This document shows, piece by piece, positions 1 to 8,191 of a DNA stretch of 64,000 bases. How positions within the stretch are numbered: position 1 is the stretch's first letter; the number at the start of each line of letters is the position of its first letter. This DNA is from Bacteroidota bacterium (GTDB taxonomy: Bacteria > Bacteroidota > Bacteroidia > Bacteroidales > Prolixibacteraceae). The DNA lies in NCBI GenBank assembly GCA_023251455.1, contig JAHEYT010000025.1:101688-165687 (forward strand), given 5' to 3'. A program made the position numbers and the translations under genes. Below the pieces are notes generated by a model. It saw only the letters and a list, made by a program, of their open reading frames with translations, was not told where the DNA came from and made no database searches.

Positions 1-2
1 TT

Positions 3-1145
3 GTGAAAGTTGACCAAGGTGTAATTTCCATGTCGTCGCTCAAATATCCGCTCGAAATCCCTTCCATCCAAATGGATTTTACGCCTGAAGTGTTCAACAT
101 CAACGAGAGCAAACTGAAAATTGATCAATCAGATTTCAGCCTTTACGGAAAGTTGAATAATGTAATTTCCTATTTCAGAAAAGACTCGTTACTTCGCGGA
201 AATTTCAACTTTGTGAGCAACAAAACCGATCTGGTACAACTGATGCAACTCACAAGTGGTTTGGGTGAAACGAAGGCCGATTCGGTTCAGTCGACTCAAA
301 CAGCCGATGTTTCGACCGGCCCGTATATGGTTCCGAAAGGAATGGATTTGCAGTTGAATGTCGACATTGGCTCGGCCAATTATGGTTCGGGTGAAGCCCG
401 CGATATCAAAGGAAAAGTGCGTGTGAAAGACGGCTTGCTGGTTTTGGATGACCTGAATTTTGTGACTCCTGCTGCCAAAATGAAACTGACGACCATGTAC
501 CGCACTCCCCGGAAAAACCATCTTTTTATGGGGCTCGATTTTCACATGATGGACGTTGAGATCAGCGAACTGTTGAAAATTATTCCGGATGTGGACTCGA
601 TTATGCCCATGCTGCGCTCGTTTAGCGGAAAAGGCGAGTTTCACATGGCTGCAGAAACCTACCTCGATTCGCTGTATAACCCAAAGAAATCGACCATTCG
701 CGGGGCTGCGTCTGTTCGTGGGCAGAACCTGGTTCTGATGGACGGGGAGACGTTTAGCGAAATTGCTAAAACCTTAAAATTCAGTAAAAAGACGTTCAAT
801 AAAGTCGATAGTTTAGCGGCCGAGTTTACAGTATTCAAGCAGGAAATTGATGTTTATCCGTTCCTGATCGTCATGGATAAATACAAGGGTGTTGTGGCCG
901 GACGACATAACATGGACATGAGTTTCGATTACCACATTTCGGTGGTCGACAGTCCGTTGCCCATCAAATTCGGAATTGATATCACCGGCACGCTTGATGA
1001 TTTGAAATACAGGCTGGCCAAATGCCGCTATGCCGAAATGTACCGACCGGCGGCAAGGGGGGAAGTGCAGAACCGGCAAATGGAACTTCGGCGTATGATT
1101 CGCGAAGCGCTCACGCAAAAACTGGCGCAGCCGCTCAATCCATAA
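3..1145 (+). CDS. AsmA-like protein, C-terminal part (5' end outside window)
   Basis: The reading frame is open from the window edge, so the true start lies upstream. The 380 visible residues look like the C-terminal beta-rich half of Bacteroidota AsmA-family proteins, large envelope proteins tied to outer-membrane lipid homeostasis. Visible support: a long run of amphipathic beta-strand-like sequence, repeated patterns of the type VKDGLLVLDDLNF and IRGAASVRGQNLVLMDG, no membrane segment in this part, and a basic helical tail ending near QKLAQPLNP. A hairpin with a T run follows the stop. The family assignment rests on overall pattern rather than on a catalytic motif. Confidence 0.7.
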   Translation: MKVDQGVISMSSLKYPLEIPSIQMDFTPEVFNINESKLKIDQSDFSLYGKLNNVISYFRKDSLLRGNFNFVSNKTDLVQLMQLTSGLGETKADSVQSTQTADVSTGPYMVPKGMDLQLNVDIGSANYGSGEARDIKGKVRVKDGLLVLDDLNFVTPAAKMKLTTMYRTPRKNHLFMGLDFHMMDVEISELLKIIPDVDSIMPMLRSFSGKGEFHMAAETYLDSLYNPKKSTIRGAASVRGQNLVLMDGETFSEIAKTLKFSKKTFNKVDSLAAEFTVFKQEIDVYPFLIVMDKYKGVVAGRHNMDMSFDYHISVVDSPLPIKFGIDITGTLDDLKYRLAKCRYAEMYRPAARGEVQNRQMELRRMIREALTQKLAQPLNP

Positions 1146-1155
1146 AATAACAGAA

Positions 1156-1180
1156 AGTCTCGGGAGACTAGGGTTTTTTG
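1156..1180 (+). terminator. Rho-independent terminator after the AsmA-like gene
   Basis: A perfect 6-bp stem (AGTCTC / GAGACT) with a 2-base centre is followed by AGGG and six T. It lies 10 bases after the stop of the AsmA-like gene. The stem is short, so strength is uncertain. Confidence 0.5.
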
Positions 1181-1282
1181 TGCCTGAAGATTCAGGTGTA
1201 ATGTTTTCAACTGGCTTGAAATCAGTTCACAAAATATTGATAATAATCGGTTTTGTTTTCATAATTTTTACAGAAAGTACTA

Positions 1283-1290
1283 TACCTTTG
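1283..1290 (+). promoter_or_regulatory. Possible Bacteroidota -7 promoter element
   Basis: TACCTTTG fits the Bacteroidota -7 consensus TAnnTTTG and lies in AT-rich DNA about 90 bases before the alpha/beta hydrolase start. The nearest upstream TTTG (1252-1255) is too far away for a good -33 element, so this is only a candidate. Confidence 0.3.
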
Positions 1291-1377
1291 GTAATAATAT
1301 TTACAAGTTATACCACATAAAAAAAACTAGGCAACCAACTAAACATTTTTAACTTCTATAACAGTAGCCATTTTTTC

Positions 1378-3297
1378 ATGAAAAAAATCCAACTAATAAT
1401 AATTATAACTCTACTAACCTTTGGTACTAACTTCGGACAAACTTTTTACGCTGGATTTAAATCTTTTCAATTAAAAGACAGTACAAGAATTTACAAACCA
1501 AATACGGAATTAAGCGATAGTTTACACTATAGGCCTGTCGATTTGGATATTTGGTATCCTTCAAATGAAAAAAAAGGAAAAGCGTTGAAATCTGGAGATT
1601 TATTCTGCTTATTCGAACAAAGAGCGGTCAACTATCAGGATAACGAAGACTATACAGGAATAATCAACGATTTGGCACAATTTTACGTTGTAGAACTGGG
1701 CGCAGGAACGGACGGTCAAAAATTGCTGAATATCGAAACAAAAAGTTTTTCCAACCTTGAACCTTCCGCAACAAAATATCCAGTCATTGTTTATATGTCT
1801 GGTTTTAATGGAATGGGATTTGAAAACTATAAAATTCTTGAAGAACTGGCACAAAATGGCTTTTTGGTTGTTTCAATTTGGTCGGTCGGTCGTTATCCTG
1901 GCGACATGACCAATCAAAAAGAGGATTTGCTCGAACAAGTTCATGACGCTGAATTTGCAATTCGTTACCTAAAAGAAAACGACTCTTTAAATGCCGATTT
2001 CAATAATATCGGGATTATTGGGTGTAGTTGGGGAGGTATGAGCACGGCAGTTCTTGTAGACGGAAACCCGAATATAAAAGCCTTTGTATCGCTGGATGGA
2101 ACAGAAACTCACTATTTTGGGGAAGAAGATGAAAATGACCAATTTATTCAAGAAATTTACGATTCAGGACTTTTCAATCCAGAGACACAAAACATAAAAT
2201 ACCTTTATCTTGAAAGCGGAGATAAACTTGATGAATTTCAACCTTTGAAAGATTATAATTATTTTCGAGAGCTAAATTCAAAAAAATACTATTTACGCTT
2301 CAAAAAAAGTACCCACGCCGACTTTACTTGCATTCCCTCAATTCTTGAATCTTCGGACAATTCTGTTCAAGTTTATGACAACATCAAAAATTTAACCGTA
2401 GCTTTTTTTAAAGAATCATTGGAAAACAAAGATGTCTTTCAATCTGTTTGGGAAAAATTAATGGCATTTGACTACACTACCGAAGAACCGTATAATATTT
2501 CAAAGAAAACCGAAACAACATCCGAAATCGTGGGTGTTGTTGTTGATAATGAAAATGATAAACCATTACAATACGTTAGCATTGGGATTTTAAATAAGGA
2601 GACCGGAACAGTTACAGATATTAACGGCAAATTTGCTCTCCACTTAAAAGAAGAATTTGAGAACGACACAATCAGAATTTCATCTATCGGCTATAAAACA
2701 GTTGAAATTTTAGTAAAAGATTTAATGCTAAAAAAACAGCCGGTATCAATAAACCTGGATGAACAAATAAACGAATTGGATGAAGTTGTCATTACAGCAA
2801 GTGAATTCAAGAAAAAAATTCTCGGAAACGAAACCGAATCAAAGTTTATGAGTACAGGATTTAGCTATGACCAACTTGGAGCTGAAATGGGTGTCAAAAT
2901 TAACATTCGAAAAAAACAAACATTTGTAGATGCTTTTAACTTCAATATTTCACATAATAGATTAAGTGCAAAATCCATTTTCCGGGTTAATTTTTACAGC
3001 GTTGAAAATAACAAGCCAAACGAAAATATCTTGACGGAAAATATTCTAGTTCTGATTGAACCAAAACAAGTTGGAAAAATAACAATAGATTTAAAGCCTT
3101 ACAACATAGTTTTAAATAATGATGTTATCGTTACTCTAGAATGGGTAGCCTCAGATGGAGAGAACAACAATGGCGAAGCCATATTTTTTTCGATCGGAAT
3201 GTTTAACAGTGGAACTCTTTATAAAAAATCGAGTCAGGCAAAATTCAAGAAATATAGCAATATGGGTGTTGGATTTAACATTGACGTGAGATATTAA
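1378..3297 (+). CDS. Exported alpha/beta hydrolase with C-terminal carboxypeptidase-regulatory-like domain
   Basis: The 639-residue protein starts with a signal peptide (residues 1-20). An alpha/beta hydrolase domain of the dienelactone-hydrolase type covers about residues 45-355; the nucleophile elbow GCSWGG places the probable catalytic Ser at 217, and a late His is likely in THADF. Around residues 380-470 there is a CarboxypepD_reg-like beta-sandwich (VGVVVDNENDKPLQYVSI, then TDINGKF), the module common at the N-terminus of TonB-dependent receptors. The last 160 residues are unassigned. The substrate is unknown; an esterase or peptidase acting outside the cytoplasm is likely. It is monocistronic and noticeably AT-rich compared with its neighbours. 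Confidence 0.75.
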   Translation: MKKIQLIIIITLLTFGTNFGQTFYAGFKSFQLKDSTRIYKPNTELSDSLHYRPVDLDIWYPSNEKKGKALKSGDLFCLFEQRAVNYQDNEDYTGIINDLAQFYVVELGAGTDGQKLLNIETKSFSNLEPSATKYPVIVYMSGFNGMGFENYKILEELAQNGFLVVSIWSVGRYPGDMTNQKEDLLEQVHDAEFAIRYLKENDSLNADFNNIGIIGCSWGGMSTAVLVDGNPNIKAFVSLDGTETHYFGEEDENDQFIQEIYDSGLFNPETQNIKYLYLESGDKLDEFQPLKDYNYFRELNSKKYYLRFKKSTHADFTCIPSILESSDNSVQVYDNIKNLTVAFFKESLENKDVFQSVWEKLMAFDYTTEEPYNISKKTETTSEIVGVVVDNENDKPLQYVSIGILNKETGTVTDINGKFALHLKEEFENDTIRISSIGYKTVEILVKDLMLKKQPVSINLDEQINELDEVVITASEFKKKILGNETESKFMSTGFSYDQLGAEMGVKINIRKKQTFVDAFNFNISHNRLSAKSIFRVNFYSVENNKPNENILTENILVLIEPKQVGKITIDLKPYNIVLNNDVIVTLEWVASDGENNNGEAIFFSIGMFNSGTLYKKSSQAKFKKYSNMGVGFNIDVRY

Positions 3298-3395
3298 AAA
3301 ACGTGGTTCCCCAATTACTATAAGCAATTGGGGTAAAAGTGATTAACCAAAAGATAATACAAAAGCTTTGCTCCTCCAGATATACTAAAACTTGC

Positions 3396-3455
3396 AGTGC
3401 TAATGCTGATTTTTAATCAGCGTTTTATGATCTGTGGATTTTAAAATCCGCCAAA
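3396..3455. repeat. REP-like palindromic element, copy 1
   Basis: Contains two small palindromes, GCTGATTTTTAATCAGC and GGATTTTAAAATCC, separated by about 14 bases. Related 'GATTTgTAATC' units occur at 3682-3733 and 5128-5182. Such units resemble the REP/RAYT repeats scattered through Bacteroidota intergenic DNA. No transposase is nearby. Confidence 0.45.
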
Positions 3456-3474
3456 CAAATTAAAACAAAAAGCC

Positions 3475-3507
3475 AGTGAGCGGGTGACTCGATGTCACCC
3501 GCTCACT
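3475..3507. repeat. Perfect 14-bp inverted repeat, terminator-like hairpin
   Basis: AGTGAGCGGGTGAC and its exact reverse complement flank a 5-base loop (TCGAT). The hairpin is preceded by an A-rich stretch and followed by AAAAAATAAA, so it could work as a bidirectional terminator or be a mobile palindrome. It sits 14 bases before the start of the decayed BRO-N gene. Confidence 0.6.
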
Positions 3508-3521
3508 AAAAAATAAAAACC

Positions 3522-3680
3522 ATGACCAAAGAAACAGTCATCAAATTGTTCGAGCAAAAGCAAGTCCGAGGCTTTTAATATAAGTAAATGAAACGGTTAC
3601 AAATTGTACCCGTTTGAAATTACTTGCCGAAGACGGTAAAATGCGATTAGCAGATGTTGCCGATACCAAGCACCTTATAA
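3522..3680 (+). pseudogene. Decayed BRO-N domain gene remnant
   Basis: The first 16 codons from ATG 3522 read MTKETVIKLFEQKQVR, the typical start of a family of Bacteroidota BRO-N domain proteins; the frame stops two codons later. From 3587 a second frame resumes with NETVTNCTRLKLLAEDGKMR and continues LADVADTKHL, which is the later part of the same domain. About 50 codons between these blocks are missing and the rest of the gene is absent, so this is an internally deleted remnant. The match is from memory of the family, but two blocks in the right order make chance unlikely. Confidence 0.7.
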
Positions 3681-3681
3681 C

Positions 3682-3733
3682 TTTGGATTTGTAATTCTCC
3701 GCTGGCAATGGTCTGAGACCCGTGTCTTGTTAC
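3682..3733. repeat. REP-like element, copy 2
   Basis: Contains GGATTTGTAATTC followed by CCGTGTCTTGTTAC, which resembles the tail of REP-type units in this phylum. It directly follows the BRO-N remnant. The rest of the 3298-3767 gap holds only the two repeats and the pseudogene described separately. Confidence 0.35.
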
Positions 3734-3767
3734 AAAAGCAAAAGCTTTTTCTTAACTTAAATCAACT

Positions 3768-5105
3768 ATGAAATTAATAAATGTGAAAAATCCAACAAGC
3801 ATTCCTATTTTGAGCTTGGTAGTTCTGTGCATTACTCTGTTTTCATCCTGCAAAAGCGATCCGGTAGAATATACCATTGGTGCATTCAGTAATGATGGGA
3901 ATGAACGGAATATGATAGTGGTAATGAGCGATCTTCATCTGGGTGCCGATTTGACATATGCTGAGTGCAGTAAAAATCTGGGAGCGTTAGAGAAATTGCT
4001 TAAACAGATAAAAGCGGCGTCCAACGTTAAAGAACTGGTTATTGCCGGCGATATGCTCGACGAATGGTTTGTACCGGCAAACGTAGATACTTATCAGGGA
4101 AAGGATCAGGCCGATTTTGTAAAACGTATCGCAGCAACCAATAAAGGTGTGATAGATGCTTTGAATAGCATCATTCAAGAAAAGAAGATACGGGTTACCT
4201 ATGTGCCCGGAAATCATGATTTGACCGTTACGGCAGCCAATGTGGAAAGTATACTGCCGGGCATCAATCAGGCCCGGGATGCTGAACTGGGTCTGGGAAC
4301 TTATTCGCCGGCAGATGCCCCGAAGATAGTCATTGAACATGGGCATCGGTATAATTTTTTCTGTGCCCCCGATCCTATCTCCAATCAGGATATTGCTCCT
4401 GGCACTATACAGCCTCCGGGTTACTTTTACACCAGAATAGCTGTGCTGCATGTCGTGCAGGAACCTGCAACACCAGCCGACACGCCCCCTATGGTTACAC
4501 AAAACACTTCGGGAGATGCCAGCCAGAAACTGCTATACGTTTATTGGTATGTATGGAGCAAAGCATTAGCCACCTACCCAATAGCCAATAAGTTTGACGA
4601 GAAAATAATTGTAACCAATGTGAATGGTTTTAAAGGAAATTACGCGGTAAACGATATACTACCTTATCAAACCACCCCGGGCGGAGTGATCGATGTTAAG
4701 TTCTATAAAGGCATTCAGGATAGTTGGACTGAACGGCAAACGCGCAATCATGTGGCCATTCCTATTCCAATCAGTCAGGCCATAGCAAATTCGGGCAAAG
4801 CAAGTGAATCGGAATTTCAGGCAACAAATCAATACTTTTTGAACCCCAATTCGGATAAAAGAATCGTTATCTTCGGGCATACGCACGATCCAAAGATTAT
4901 TGCTTCGACAAACAATAACGGTCAGAAATGCATCTATGCAAATTCCGGAACGTGGATCGATCACAATGGGGTAGCGCCCACCACCATGAGTTTTGTGGTT
5001 ATTACTCCGCAGGATGCAATGGCTTCGTCGCAAACTTACGTGAAACTATATAATTTTGAAAACGAAGTGATCACAACAATGGCTCAGGACTCGATACGGT
5101 ATTGA
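3768..5105 (+). CDS. Metallophosphoesterase lipoprotein
   Basis: A 445-residue calcineurin-like phosphoesterase. The lipoprotein signal ends in LFSSC (Cys near residue 28), so it is exported and lipid-anchored. All metal-binding blocks are visible: DLHLG (Asp55, His57), GDMLDEW (Asp95), GNHD (Asn149, His150), a His in EHGHRYNF, and GHTH (His371, His373). The layout recalls LpxH-type UDP-2,3-diacylglucosamine hydrolases, but the extracytoplasmic location and an insert of about 110 residues between the last two blocks argue for another phosphodiester or phosphomonoester substrate. It stands alone between two REP-like regions. Confidence 0.85.
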   Translation: MKLINVKNPTSIPILSLVVLCITLFSSCKSDPVEYTIGAFSNDGNERNMIVVMSDLHLGADLTYAECSKNLGALEKLLKQIKAASNVKELVIAGDMLDEWFVPANVDTYQGKDQADFVKRIAATNKGVIDALNSIIQEKKIRVTYVPGNHDLTVTAANVESILPGINQARDAELGLGTYSPADAPKIVIEHGHRYNFFCAPDPISNQDIAPGTIQPPGYFYTRIAVLHVVQEPATPADTPPMVTQNTSGDASQKLLYVYWYVWSKALATYPIANKFDEKIIVTNVNGFKGNYAVNDILPYQTTPGGVIDVKFYKGIQDSWTERQTRNHVAIPIPISQAIANSGKASESEFQATNQYFLNPNSDKRIVIFGHTHDPKIIASTNNNGQKCIYANSGTWIDHNGVAPTTMSFVVITPQDAMASSQTYVKLYNFENEVITTMAQDSIRY

Positions 5106-5127
5106 ATTGAGATATTCTAAAACCTTA

Positions 5128-5182
5128 GCTGGTGCTGATTTGTAATCGGCACCTTGTGGATTAGGATTTGTAATTCTGATTA
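5128..5182. repeat. REP-like element, copy 3
   Basis: Carries GCTGATTTGTAATCGGC and GGATTTGTAATTCTG, the same two half-palindromes as copies 1 and 2, in the gap behind the metallophosphoesterase gene. Confidence 0.4.
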
Positions 5183-5300
5183 CTTGAATGTTTGAATTTG
5201 GTAAATTTTACTGATTTATTGTCATGAAATTAGCCCCCATATTCATTGGGATAATAAAAATCGCTGTACGCAGAAAATAATGCTTAAAGGAAAACAAAAG

Positions 5301-6113
5301 ATGAAAAATGCTTGTATAGTAATCGTCTTATTGGCGCTGTTTGGTGGATGCGAAAAAGCAATTCATATTACTCAACCAACGATCCTGGTTCGAAATGAAT
5401 CGCCAAAAGTATTTGATACCATTCAAATTACGTGTGTCGAATATGCTGAAATTGATGGAGAAAGGCAATCTCCCGATCATTTTGAATGGTCAATTATGGA
5501 TAAAGATATGCACGTTGTCTATTCCGATTTTAAAGATTCTGCGGCAATTAATTGGATTCCTGATCGTGCCGGGTATTTCATTATTTCGTCTGAAATTGGC
5601 TATGACAAAAATAAAAGTGTTACGACTTTAAAAGAAATTGAAGTACATGAAAGTGCTTTGTCGTTGCAGAAAAAGCTGGTTGGAAAGTGGACCGGTAATG
5701 TCGAATCGATTTGGGGTGCCAAGTGGCAGGTTGACCTGGAGTTCGATAAGGTTGGACACTACATTGGTAAAGGATACAATCTTCAATATGCAAATGGGAA
5801 TTATAGTATCGGTGGGCCTTTTCAATCGGCAACTTACGTTGTCGATTTTACTTCAAATCTGCCACCTTCGGAAGATGTACCTTGTACCCGGTTTCTGATT
5901 AATAAAATAATAGAGGATGCGGGATTTGGTAAATTATCGGTAAGTACTGAAACAAAAAATGGAAATGAGTACCACTCCGAATGTGCTGAAATCTACTATA
6001 TCGAAGATCTTAAATTCAGTACTGGTGATAAAGAATTGTATTTTTCTTTAAATGCGATGTATTACCAGCGAGGCGAATGGGAGATAAGGTATAATCTAAG
6101 CAAAATAGAATAA
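5301..6113 (+). CDS. Hypothetical lipoprotein
   Basis: I prefer ATG 5301, seven codons inside the longest frame, because it gives a clean signal (MKNACIVIVLLALFGGC) with lipobox FGGC and has an AGGA about 10 bases upstream. The 270-residue product has an Ig/PKD-like N-terminal half (residues about 25-115, PKVFDTIQITCVEYAE, FEWSIMD) and a C-terminal beta-rich domain (about 120-270) that begins KKLVGKWTGNVESIW, a pattern seen in lipocalin-like and other small beta-barrel lipoproteins. No enzyme motif is visible. The function is unknown. Confidence 0.65.
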   Translation: MKNACIVIVLLALFGGCEKAIHITQPTILVRNESPKVFDTIQITCVEYAEIDGERQSPDHFEWSIMDKDMHVVYSDFKDSAAINWIPDRAGYFIISSEIGYDKNKSVTTLKEIEVHESALSLQKKLVGKWTGNVESIWGAKWQVDLEFDKVGHYIGKGYNLQYANGNYSIGGPFQSATYVVDFTSNLPPSEDVPCTRFLINKIIEDAGFGKLSVSTETKNGNEYHSECAEIYYIEDLKFSTGDKELYFSLNAMYYQRGEWEIRYNLSKIE

Positions 6114-6177
6114 GCATTCATTCCGGTTGCAATTAATTGTCCTTTCAGAACAATTTTGAATAAAAGATTGTATCAAA

Positions 6178-7002
6178 TTACTGCTTATTTGCATCTTTTT
6201 CGGCTTCCAAAACGGCATTAACCGAACCGTGCAGAAGTAACAAACGTTTGGCTTTAACCTCGTCGTAGCCCAGTTCAGCCATAATCATTCGGGTTCCGCG
6301 GTGAATCAGCTTTTGGTTTGTGAGTTGCATGTTCACCATTTTGTTTCCTTTTACCCTTCCCAGCTTAATCATCAGCGAAGTGGTAATCATATTCAGGATC
6401 AGCTTTTGCGAAGTACCCGATTTCATTCGGGTGCTACCGGTCAGGAATTCCGGTCCAACAATCGCTTCAACCGGAATATCGACATTTTGCGCCAATACAC
6501 TGCCTCTGTTATTCACAATGCAGCCAGTCAGGATACCTTCCGTGCGGGCTTTTTTTACGGCGCCAATTACATAAGGAGTCCGGCCTGAAGCCGCAATTCC
6601 AACAATCGAATCCAGCTGGTTTAATTCGTATTTTTCCAGGTCTTTCCATGCCTGTTCTTCGTCGTCTTCGGCCATTTCAACGGCTTTGCGGATAGCTTTG
6701 TCGCCACCGGCAATCAATCCAATAACCAAATCGTGACCAACCCCAAAAGTCGGTGGAATTTCAGAAGCATCCAAAATGCCAAGTCGGCCGCTGGTTCCGG
6801 CACCCAGGTAAAACAAGCGGCCACCTTTTTTCATGCGCTGATAAACTTCTTCTACCAGTTTCTCAATTTGGGGGATGGCTTCGTGCACAGCTGGCAAAAC
6901 CTTTTTATCTTCCTCATGAATGCTGAGTAAAAGCTCTTTTACCGATTTCTTTTCCAGATCGTTATACAATGAATCGGCTTCGGTGGTACTTATTGTTGTC
7001 AT
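6178..7002 (-). CDS. murQ: N-acetylmuramic acid 6-phosphate etherase
   Basis: MurQ cleaves the D-lactyl ether of MurNAc-6-phosphate in the cytoplasm, giving GlcNAc-6-phosphate and D-lactate. The 274-residue protein has the SIS sugar-phosphate isomerase fold: GRLFYLGAGTSGRLGILDAS followed by EIPPTFG (phosphate loop and the catalytic-Glu region), LIAGGDKAIRKAVE, GIAASGRTPYVIGA, and GPEFLTGSTRMKSGTSQK. Length and motifs are those of complete MurQ. The MurNAc kinase gene lies immediately upstream on the same strand with a gap of 97 bases, so the two form a cytoplasmic MurNAc salvage unit, divergent from the exported enzymes that follow. Confidence 0.95.
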   Translation of the reverse strand: MTTISTTEADSLYNDLEKKSVKELLLSIHEEDKKVLPAVHEAIPQIEKLVEEVYQRMKKGGRLFYLGAGTSGRLGILDASEIPPTFGVGHDLVIGLIAGGDKAIRKAVEMAEDDEEQAWKDLEKYELNQLDSIVGIAASGRTPYVIGAVKKARTEGILTGCIVNNRGSVLAQNVDIPVEAIVGPEFLTGSTRMKSGTSQKLILNMITTSLMIKLGRVKGNKMVNMQLTNQKLIHRGTRMIMAELGYDEVKAKRLLLLHGSVNAVLEAEKDANKQ

Positions 7003-7023
7003 ATCGTTTATGTTTCTGAATGA

Positions 7024-7098
7024 AAGTTACGGGTTGCGGGTTCCAGGTTTCGGGTTTTTGAGTGTTGCGCAACTCTCGTAACCCGCAACTCGCAACAT
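7024..7098. repeat. Inverted, near-tandem intergenic repeat between murK and murQ
   Basis: The left arm GTTACGGGTTGCGGGTT has a related but inverted counterpart around 7075-7098 (CTCGTAACCCGCAACTCGCAAC). The arms contain short near-tandem units of CGGGTT. This is a degenerate repeat class common in Bacteroidota spacers; it could form an intra-operon hairpin. Confidence 0.45.
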
Positions 7099-7099
7099 T

Positions 7100-7942
7100 T
7101 TATATTTTCGTTTTGTAATACATCTCTAGTCCGTCAATTGGGTCTTTCAGGATCGTAATTTCCTCGTAACCAAAATAACTGGCCGTGTTGTTCAGTATCT
7201 GGCTAAAATAGAATGCTACCGAACCAATAAATCCGATTGGATATTTGGTGTAATCGGGCAACTTGCTCACGTTTCGCTCAAAGAATTCCATAAAATTATG
7301 CTGGACAAACTCCTGACAGTAAGCTGAATTGGCGTTTTCCGATAAAAAAGGCACAAACTGAGCCAGAAACTGATTTGGTTTTTCTGTTCGGTACACACGG
7401 TTAAGCGCTTCTTCGCGGGTTAGGTTAAATCGTTTGGCAAATTCTTCGCGTAACCTTATCGGCATCATCTCTTTAAAGTAATCGCCCAGAAGTTTGCGAC
7501 CCATAACGGCACCGCTGCCTTCGTCGCCCAAAATAAAGCCGAGAGGCGAAACGCCGCCGGTAATTTTTTCACCATCGTACAAACACACGTTCGAGCCAGT
7601 TCCCAAGATGCAGGCGATTCCGGGTTGATTTCCAAACAGCGCGCGAGCTGCTCCCAATACATCACTGTGAGTTTCAACAGTCGCTTCCGGGTAAATTCGG
7701 TTTAATGCCCTCCGGATAATATCGCCCTTTTCGGCATTGATAATTCCGGCCCCATAAAAGTAGATTTCCTGAATTCCTGATCCCGTTTCAGGTAAAAGTA
7801 ATTGAGATAATTCCTGAAAAATATCTTCTTCAGTCCTGAAAAACGGGTTGATACCCGGTGTTTTTATATTTTTTACTTGTCCCGAGTTTCCGATCAGTTT
7901 CCAGGAGGTTTTGGTCGATCCGCTGTCTGCAATAAGTCTCAT
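7100..7942 (-). CDS. murK: N-acetylmuramate/N-acetylglucosamine kinase, BadF/BadG family
   Basis: A 280-residue ASKHA-fold sugar kinase of the BadF/BadG/BcrA/BcrD family. The phosphate-1 motif is at residues 5-13 (ADSGSTKTSW), the central motif is CILGTGSNVCLYDG, and LGDEGSGAVMGRKLL is the hallmark of the GlcNAc-kinase/MurK branch. It probably phosphorylates MurNAc (and perhaps GlcNAc) at O6 with ATP, feeding murQ just downstream. The gene is divergent from the GH9 gene, so the 250-base spacer probably holds both promoters. GlcNAc kinase is the main alternative; linkage to murQ favours MurNAc. Confidence 0.87.
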   Translation of the reverse strand: MRLIADSGSTKTSWKLIGNSGQVKNIKTPGINPFFRTEEDIFQELSQLLLPETGSGIQEIYFYGAGIINAEKGDIIRRALNRIYPEATVETHSDVLGAARALFGNQPGIACILGTGSNVCLYDGEKITGGVSPLGFILGDEGSGAVMGRKLLGDYFKEMMPIRLREEFAKRFNLTREEALNRVYRTEKPNQFLAQFVPFLSENANSAYCQEFVQHNFMEFFERNVSKLPDYTKYPIGFIGSVAFYFSQILNNTASYFGYEEITILKDPIDGLEMYYKTKI

Positions 7943-8054
7943 TTGATTCGTTTATTTTATTAGCTTCTCAATTAATGCCGCAAAGATAGGTAAATAGGCA
8001 AAAAATGCAGGAATTATATGAGCGTTTTACAATATTGGATTTAATTAAATACAC

Positions 8055-8062
8055 TATTTTTG
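8055..8062 (+). promoter_or_regulatory. Possible -7 promoter element for the exported salvage genes
   Basis: TATTTTTG fits TAnnTTTG; an ATTG about 18 bases upstream could act as a weak -33 element. It lies 130 bases before the GH9 gene in the divergent spacer. Candidate only. Confidence 0.3.
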
Positions 8063-8191
8063 GTTCTGATTCAAAGTTCATGTGATATTGAAATTAAAAT
8101 GATTTAAAATACCATCCTGATTTATTAATTATTTTATAAATCGCAAAATGTATATCGAATCAGCTTGGCCTAATCCAAAACCTTAGCAAGT

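Noticed and set aside
189..644. Minus-strand frames under the AsmA-like gene and similar antisense frames across the host region
   Set aside because: They lack recognisable motifs, ribosome-binding sites and neighbours in phase, and lie wholly within better supported genes.
3475..3507. CRISPR repeat or attachment site at the 14-bp hairpin
   Set aside because: Only one copy, no spacers and no integrase nearby; it is better seen as a terminator-like or dispersed palindrome.
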